Source: Hyperoplus lanceolatus | Lineage: Eukaryota; Chordata; Actinopteri; Uranoscopiformes; Ammodytidae | Assembly: GCA_026929865.2 (NCBI GenBank) | Contig: CM049417.1 | Location: 18,890,501 to 18,954,500 of the forward strand | Direction: 5' to 3' | DNA length: 64,000 nt | Part shown: positions 58,531-64,000 of the stretch, piece after piece | How the letters are laid out: each line of letters starts with the position of its first letter | Numbering within the stretch: position 1 is the first letter of the stretch | Position numbers and translations under genes: made by a program | Notes under the pieces: model-generated | Told to the model about the DNA's origin: nothing | The model's database searches: none | The model's input: the letters and a program-made list of their open reading frames with translations, nothing else

Positions 58531-60612
58531 GGCGCAGCATGCCACATCATCAAACTCCCTACCAACGCAGTCACACAGGAGCTTGTGTTACAACTCTGTC
58601 TCCATGGAATAATGTGCTGATCTGCTTCACTGTCACAGTCACACAAAGACGTGGAAGTCCGCTCTTTATTGAAGAACAGTGAAATATTTAATGGGTGGCA
58701 GGTGGACAATAACTGTTCTAGGTTATATTTAGTGGTGTGGTTGGGAGAGAGAATGAACGGGATGGATGGGACTTTAAAGTATAGTAAGTCATAATTTACT
58801 CTGGCATTGGTGAGAGCTTGAAAGCAGAATGAATGAGGGCACCCTTTGTAACTCTGTGAAGCAATAGATCACAGAGTGGGGCAGATGTGTGTGTGCTCTG
58901 TAAGCACATTTCACAGGGACTTAGAGAACATGGGATCCAGATACACACAGTAAGACTAAGACTGGAATATTACATTCTTTCTGTACTTGTTGGCTAATGA
59001 TACACATGCACTGCACCATATGGCCATGTTTTATTTAAGTTTCTTCAGTATATATCTAGCAGATTAAGGCACATCTTAAAATAGACTGTTTGAGAGAATG
59101 TAACAGCACTAGGTGGTTGATTGCCTAAGAATGGTGATTCCTTCTCATATAATGTCCTGTCGGTCAAGTGTTTATGCCTTCAGTCACTTGTCTGTCAAGC
59201 GTCCCCTTCTCACACAGTTCACATACACTTGACAGTGATAGGATTGTTAGATCTTGCTCCACAAATTCATAGCCATTTTTGAAGAAAATAGGTCCTTGAA
59301 TATCTGACGGAGGAAGACAAACATAACCCGGTTTGACTGCTGCTTAGCTTATCTGGACAAGCACGGTTAGATTTGCAGTTTATTGTGCATGTTTTCAAAC
59401 TTCTTCTTTTAACATTAAAATCATTTTGACATCTGGTTAACTGTTTTAGTTGAACATTTGTTTCAGTTTCTCATATATACATAATTGCTTCAGTTGAAAC
59501 TGAATAGTTCTCCCTTTGGGCTCCTTGAAATCCTTGGAAATATCTCTCATTTTGTCGACAAAAAAATGTATTGAAGTCGTGCAAAACAATTCACCATAAA
59601 AATCATAAAAAAAAACATTACAAAAAGACGTTGGGTCTATTGTGCAAAATCCAGCTCAAAACTGTTGTAGCGTGAACCTGTTTTTAGCAAAAATATTTTG
59701 TCAAATCATGTAACATTATACACACCATGTAGTGCTCTTTAGATGAGGAGGACATCATAATGAAGCATGCATTCTCTGAAAAGACCTTAGTGCCACTCCA
59801 CTCCCCCACGCTATCATACATTCTGTTCATTTCCAAAGCTGCAATCATCTGCATGACAAGAGACTAAGGTCCAATGAGCACCCATGGGTACATGCTCTAC
59901 CAACTCATTTTCAAACTCGCCCTTTTTTAGGCTTGGAGAGTTCCCACAATGTTCCAAAATGTGTTTTATTTCATCATTATTTAAATTTGTTCTACCTGCT
60001 TCTGTTGTCCGCAGCTGTTGAGTAGAGTTTGTGTGTAGGAGTGAGATCAGATGCGGTAGGTACACTCAAAAGTAGAGCTGTTAGAATGGAAATGGCAGTT
60101 AATCAGCAATGACTCAGACTCCCATCTGGTAAATTAATGTTGATGCGGGTTTACGGTAGCTTTCTGTCACTGAAAAAACATTGCAAAACCCCTTTGAAAT
60201 GTGTTCAATACAATCTGAACCAAAGCAACATTAGCTATTGCCATTAAGCTGAACTGATATGTAATGTTAGCTAAGCGGTGATCAATACTGACATTTGCTG
60301 CCTTGAGCCAATTCCATGCATGTGCCATTAAAACAAGGGGTGAAGGAGACTTCCAGTTTGGTTCTTGTTGCTGGCCCGGTCCCTTCCCAGGCCTGCTGGT
60401 GTTTACAGAACCCAGCAAACACTTTGGCCGACCACAGGGAGAGCAGCTGTCTGCCCACCCCCAATCACCATGCTCGCGACGTGTATAGTACAATCTGATA
60501 GCATGAAATGCAAGATATTTTCTGTTCCTTTTACTAAATAAAAAACATCCAGAGCTGACATCCATACACTTTAAAGGAAGTCCACTCTCTCTAGCACCAT
60601 TTTGAAACGGGT
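58530..60612 (+). other. kcnip1: Intron after exon 1B, no further exon seen
   Basis: The shared KChIP exon 2 (acidic, ...EDELE...) is not present. Reverse frames at 60167-60565 are not recognised and are probably part of a repeat. Confidence 0.45.
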
Positions 60613-60875
60613 TTAATTGAAGGGGGAGTCAGCGATTCTGGAGAACGCTTGTTGACAAAAAAACTTTGTCAAAATCAGTGAATATTTCTACATGATCGGC
60701 ATCCTGTTCATAACGTGTGCGCGCTGAAAATAAACCCAGGGTTAATACACAGCTTATAGTTTTGTGAAAACAAGAGGGGGTTGTGGGGCATTTTATCTGG
60801 CCATTTCCCGTTTACAGAGCCTAGGATGTGTTTGAACACTGGATTTTTTCTTTCTGCACACAACAGTTTTTTTCC
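60613..60875. mobile_element. Family E MITE, long copy
   Basis: TTAATTGAAGGGGGAGTCAG at 60613, then GAGAACGCTTGTTGACAAAA, GTGTGCGCGCTGAAAATAAA and TACACAGCTTATAG, followed by the start of the inverted arm (TTTACAGAGCCTAGGATGTG to about 60870). The right end is incomplete. Confidence 0.6.
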
Positions 60876-61129
60876 TGCATGAACTGTATTCATACAAAGT
60901 CTATTCATCAAAAGCAAATAATTACTTGAATGAGCCAAATCACTTTGAACTGATCTCATCGCGTTTTTACAACCCATCTGTCACATGCAGCACTATTCTC
61001 ACACAGCCACTCATTTGTTCAGAAGTGTCGGGTGGATGGCACAATCTGACAGAGATTTGAGAGAACATTTACATTTCTTTAGCCCTGTCATCTAACCTCA
61101 GGTGCAAGGCTATTGTCCCATATGACAGT

Positions 61130-61561
61130 CAGTGCGTTTCCAGGAGACAACTTGATTGGATGAAGACATATACCGAACCACTCGAACGGACTGCAGCACT
61201 TCTCGGAGTATACATGGCCTACAAAATATTCGATAACATAGCTGACTCCGCTATGCTAGGTGGCGCTGTAGCCCTTTCAACAAGTGGTTATAGAGCCACG
61301 TCCGTTTCCTTTCCGGCAACAACACTACTATGTATTACGTTGTCTCCTTCCACTTCCTTGTGAAATCCTCTGCAGGGATTCTCGAGCAAACGCAGAACGA
61401 GAACACCGACTATGAACGAGTTATCTAGGTGTTCTTACCCGACTTTGCTTGTCCGTTAATGTGTCGATTTGTGTGCGAAGTAGATCGGATAAAGGTGTTT
61501 GTCTTGTTTAAGTCTTATTCGGTTTTTTTACCCGATTATGAGTCTGCATGGAAACACAGTG
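61130..61561. mobile_element. Probable MITE with CAGTGCGTTTCCA ends
   Basis: CAGTGCGTTTCCA (61130-61142) and TGGAAACACAGTG (61549-61561) are inverted with 11 of 13 matches. The 432-bp interior has no transposase frame. No target duplication found. Confidence 0.45.
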
Positions 61562-64000
61562 TTACCTACAGGCCAATGAGAAGTCCTCTAAGGTCCCAGT
61601 GCCAATTGATATAGGGTATAAGATGTTCAGAACTTACTTGACTTTTATGAATTACTCTAAGCTGCTATAGACTGCTGGGCTGAACTAAGTCCAAAGAATT
61701 GTCCCCCATGTTCCAACATCGTTCTGATATTATGCTTTCCTTGCACTTAAAAAAAAAAAGCATACGGGTGCATGAATAGGCTCCCACTGGAACCTTATCC
61801 CAAAATGAAAAGGATTTTTCTCTAAACTGTTAGAGAATGTCATTGATTTTATTCGGCCATACAGTGCTGAAAAGACTTCAGATACTCATATACTCTAAAA
61901 TGCTACTAATGTAACAAAGGCTGATGAGGAACGGTAACCTATACAGCTCCAGCTTTCCTCTGGCTTTTCTTTCTTTTTCTGTTATCAGAAACAGCTCATC
62001 TCAGCCCTTTCCAAAGTCACTGTGTCATTATACTGTATTGGTTTTCCAGTTCTGAAAATTAGCATTTAAATTGAAAGCGAAAGCCATACGGTTGGCTTTT
62101 GATCTGCAGGGTTGTTTTTGGTTTCCCGTCGTGGCTAGGCACCCAGTGTAGCAGTTAGAAATGAATCAGTCCATTCCCACAAGCACAGTGACCAGTATCA
62201 AGAGGCCTCACTTAAGAACTGAATTAATGAGCAGCATCCTTCTCATAGAAGACCCACAGGTGCAGCTCCCACTGACATCTGCATAGCAGCAAAAGACATT
62301 GGTATAACCACAGGGTGCATACAGAAACCATTTTGGTGTCAATTTTCATTTGTGTTTGTCATCTGCAAGTTAACACAGAAATGGCTGTAACATTTTAAAA
62401 ACACTGTACGAGAGCCAGTCAGCCTGCATGTAAGACTTTACACTTATATAAAACCCCTTTCACATATGCAGCCTTTCCCAGTAATGTGCTGCCATTTTTT
62501 TCTGGGAAGGGGGTCGTGTGTGAATGGAAGCCAGAATACATTTTCCATCAAATCTGCTCTGGCAATTTCTGAGATCATGACCTAGTAACATTACAGGGAA
62601 TATGCTGGGAAGGCTTTGGTGTGAAGAATAACCAGAACATTAGGGCACGTACTTACATCTTAACTACGAAGGAGCGCTAGTGACGTATTTAATCAGTGAT
62701 TTGTTTACAACAGTTTGTACAGATTGGCCGTCAGCATCTTGGTGTTGACTCTGAAAGTGTAGTCTCTACTAGACATAGCCTTGCTACTGCTGCTACAGCT
62801 CAACATGTATCACCACATATTACTTGAAGTGCCATGTTGTGTAATGGAGCTGCATGTGTAAATGATGAAAATCACTAGAGGTGCCGGGAATTTTTTTGAG
62901 GTAAATCAGTATCGCAAAGATAGGTATCGATATTGATATTTACACCCCTACCAAACAGTAGTAAGGACAACAGTCTGCAGGTTGGGTGGATGTTGTCTTG
63001 GATGACACACAGGAACTGCCAGTGAAGGTGTCCTGAATGGTTTGGATCCTATTGCCCTTGATGTGCTGTGCTGTGCAGCTTTCAACACTCTCTCTTGTGA
63101 TTATGTGGAGAATAGTTTGTACCAGACTGTGATGCAGTTGGTCGGCAAGCCCCTTGTGTTGACTGTGGTGAAATGTGGCTGCCTATTCTAACCAGCTGAG
63201 CTCTACCCATCAGGTAACCTGTTTAGGTTTAAGTTCAATGCAGTCTAATACACCACAAGGTTGACAGGTGCCTATAGAATGAAGTATTATTTATTTATTT
63301 ATTTATTTAATGTATATTCCCACACACTGAGTTGATTAGAACTGCTCCGTTGCTTGTCATAGACTTTCGTCAGGAACTAAATTCACTATTTGAGTGAGCT
63401 GTATCTATCCAATGAAAAGGAATAAGCAAATGAATAGGTTTTAGAGAAGGCATGTCAGACCAAAATCATTCCAAACCTCATTCCCAAACCGGGACTAACT
63501 TCATAATAAAACGACAAATTAAGAAAAATTAATTGTTAATATGGAAACATCAAAGTTTTCAAATATAACCCAAAATATAAAGTCAGTTTTAAGTATACCT
63601 TTTAATAAATATAATATATAATGTTACTCAACAGTATACACAACACAACTTTGTGAAAACAAAGGTAACGATATTCCAATATTGAATCTACTCTCTGTTT
63701 GCTCTGGAGCAGTGTTGACCTACAGTCCCCTATAATAGTATTGGAACGGTGAGGCCAATTCCTTTATTTTTGCTGTAGACTGGAAACATTTGGGTTTGAC
63801 ACCAAAATATGAATATGAGACAATAGATCAACATTTCAGCTTTCAATTCCAGGTATTTACATCTGGATCTGATACACAACTGAGAAGATAGCATTATTTG
63901 TAAAGGAACACCACATTTTAAGGTGTGCAAATATAATGGAACAGATAGACCTAAAATAAATTAAAATGAATAAGGGTGTATTCAAACTGGGAAAGTCCGC
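61562..64000 (+). other. kcnip1: Intron continuing to the window end, no gene seen
   Basis: Contains a (TTTA)n run at about 63286-63308. No exon with KChIP EF-hand coding sequence recognised. Confidence 0.4.
63286..63308. repeat. (TTTA)n microsatellite
   Basis: About five to six units. Confidence 0.8.

Noticed and set aside
60167..60565. 132-codon reverse frame with several Trp and Cys residues
   Set aside because: Overlapping frames on both strands suggest a repeat-like GC-richer segment; no domain identified.
62460..62640. Possible further MITE (CCCAGTAATGTGCTGCC-type segment)
   Set aside because: Looks like a fish repeat, but no paired termini or duplication could be placed.
58111..64000. 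Search for the KChIP1 Trp/Tyr-rich optional exon and the shared EF-hand exons
   Set aside because: No matching coding segment seen; they are presumed downstream of the window.

Overview
The window looks like nuclear DNA of a bony fish, probably a spiny-rayed teleost. It is AT-rich and almost free of coding sequence. It is full of CA/GT microsatellites, tRNA-derived SINEs carrying a 'GTCCTTGGGCAAGACACTTC'-type core, 5'-truncated LINE ends and many short terminal-inverted-repeat (TIR) elements bounded by TTAA. No bacterial, organellar or viral gene organisation is visible. The species cannot be named from the sequence.

The only gene I can support is one member of the KChIP (Kv-channel-interacting protein) family on the + strand, most likely kcnip1. 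Two short coding first exons are present, 38.8 kb apart. Exon 1A (ATG at 19246, splice donor after 19330) encodes a Cys- and Lys-rich amphipathic N-terminus. Exon 1B (ATG at 58053, donor after 58110) encodes the MGA...QTKQRR N-terminus typical of KChIP1. Both end in phase 1 with a lone G, so both can splice to the same downstream exon, which would begin with the rest of an Asp/Gly/Ala/Val/Glu codon. The shared EF-hand exons are not in the window and should lie beyond 64000. The layout is therefore 5' flank (1 to about 18500), promoter, leader and exon 1A (18480-19330), a long first intron (19331 to about 57900) that also serves as upstream region for the second promoter, a TATA-type promoter with exon 1B (57620-58110), and intron to the end.

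The rest is transposon debris. The best-defined insertions are: a 1.4-kb hAT-like element with a perfect 8-bp target duplication (53550-54970); a 190-bp tRNA-SINE with a perfect 15-bp target duplication (29502-29691); five copies of a MITE with CCCTGCGTTCCAAT ends, three of them with matching 3-bp duplications; two copies of a TA-flanked MITE; a palindromic TTAA MITE in about five copies; and a nest of transposons at 40796-44169. In that nest a TTAA element is split by a 2.49-kb TA-flanked element, which itself holds another TTAA element, a SINE and a LINE fragment. Two very clean inverted repeats stand out: 48 bp identical arms at 30771/31209, and a 19-bp perfect hairpin at 51416-51457.

I see no previously undescribed multi-gene system. 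The points most worth checking are the phase-matched alternative first exons, the changed myristoylation context of exon 1B, the leader uORFs and cryptic donor before exon 1A, the nested element, and the two near-perfect inverted repeats. Family-level identifications rest on recall of known sequences, because no database search was possible.
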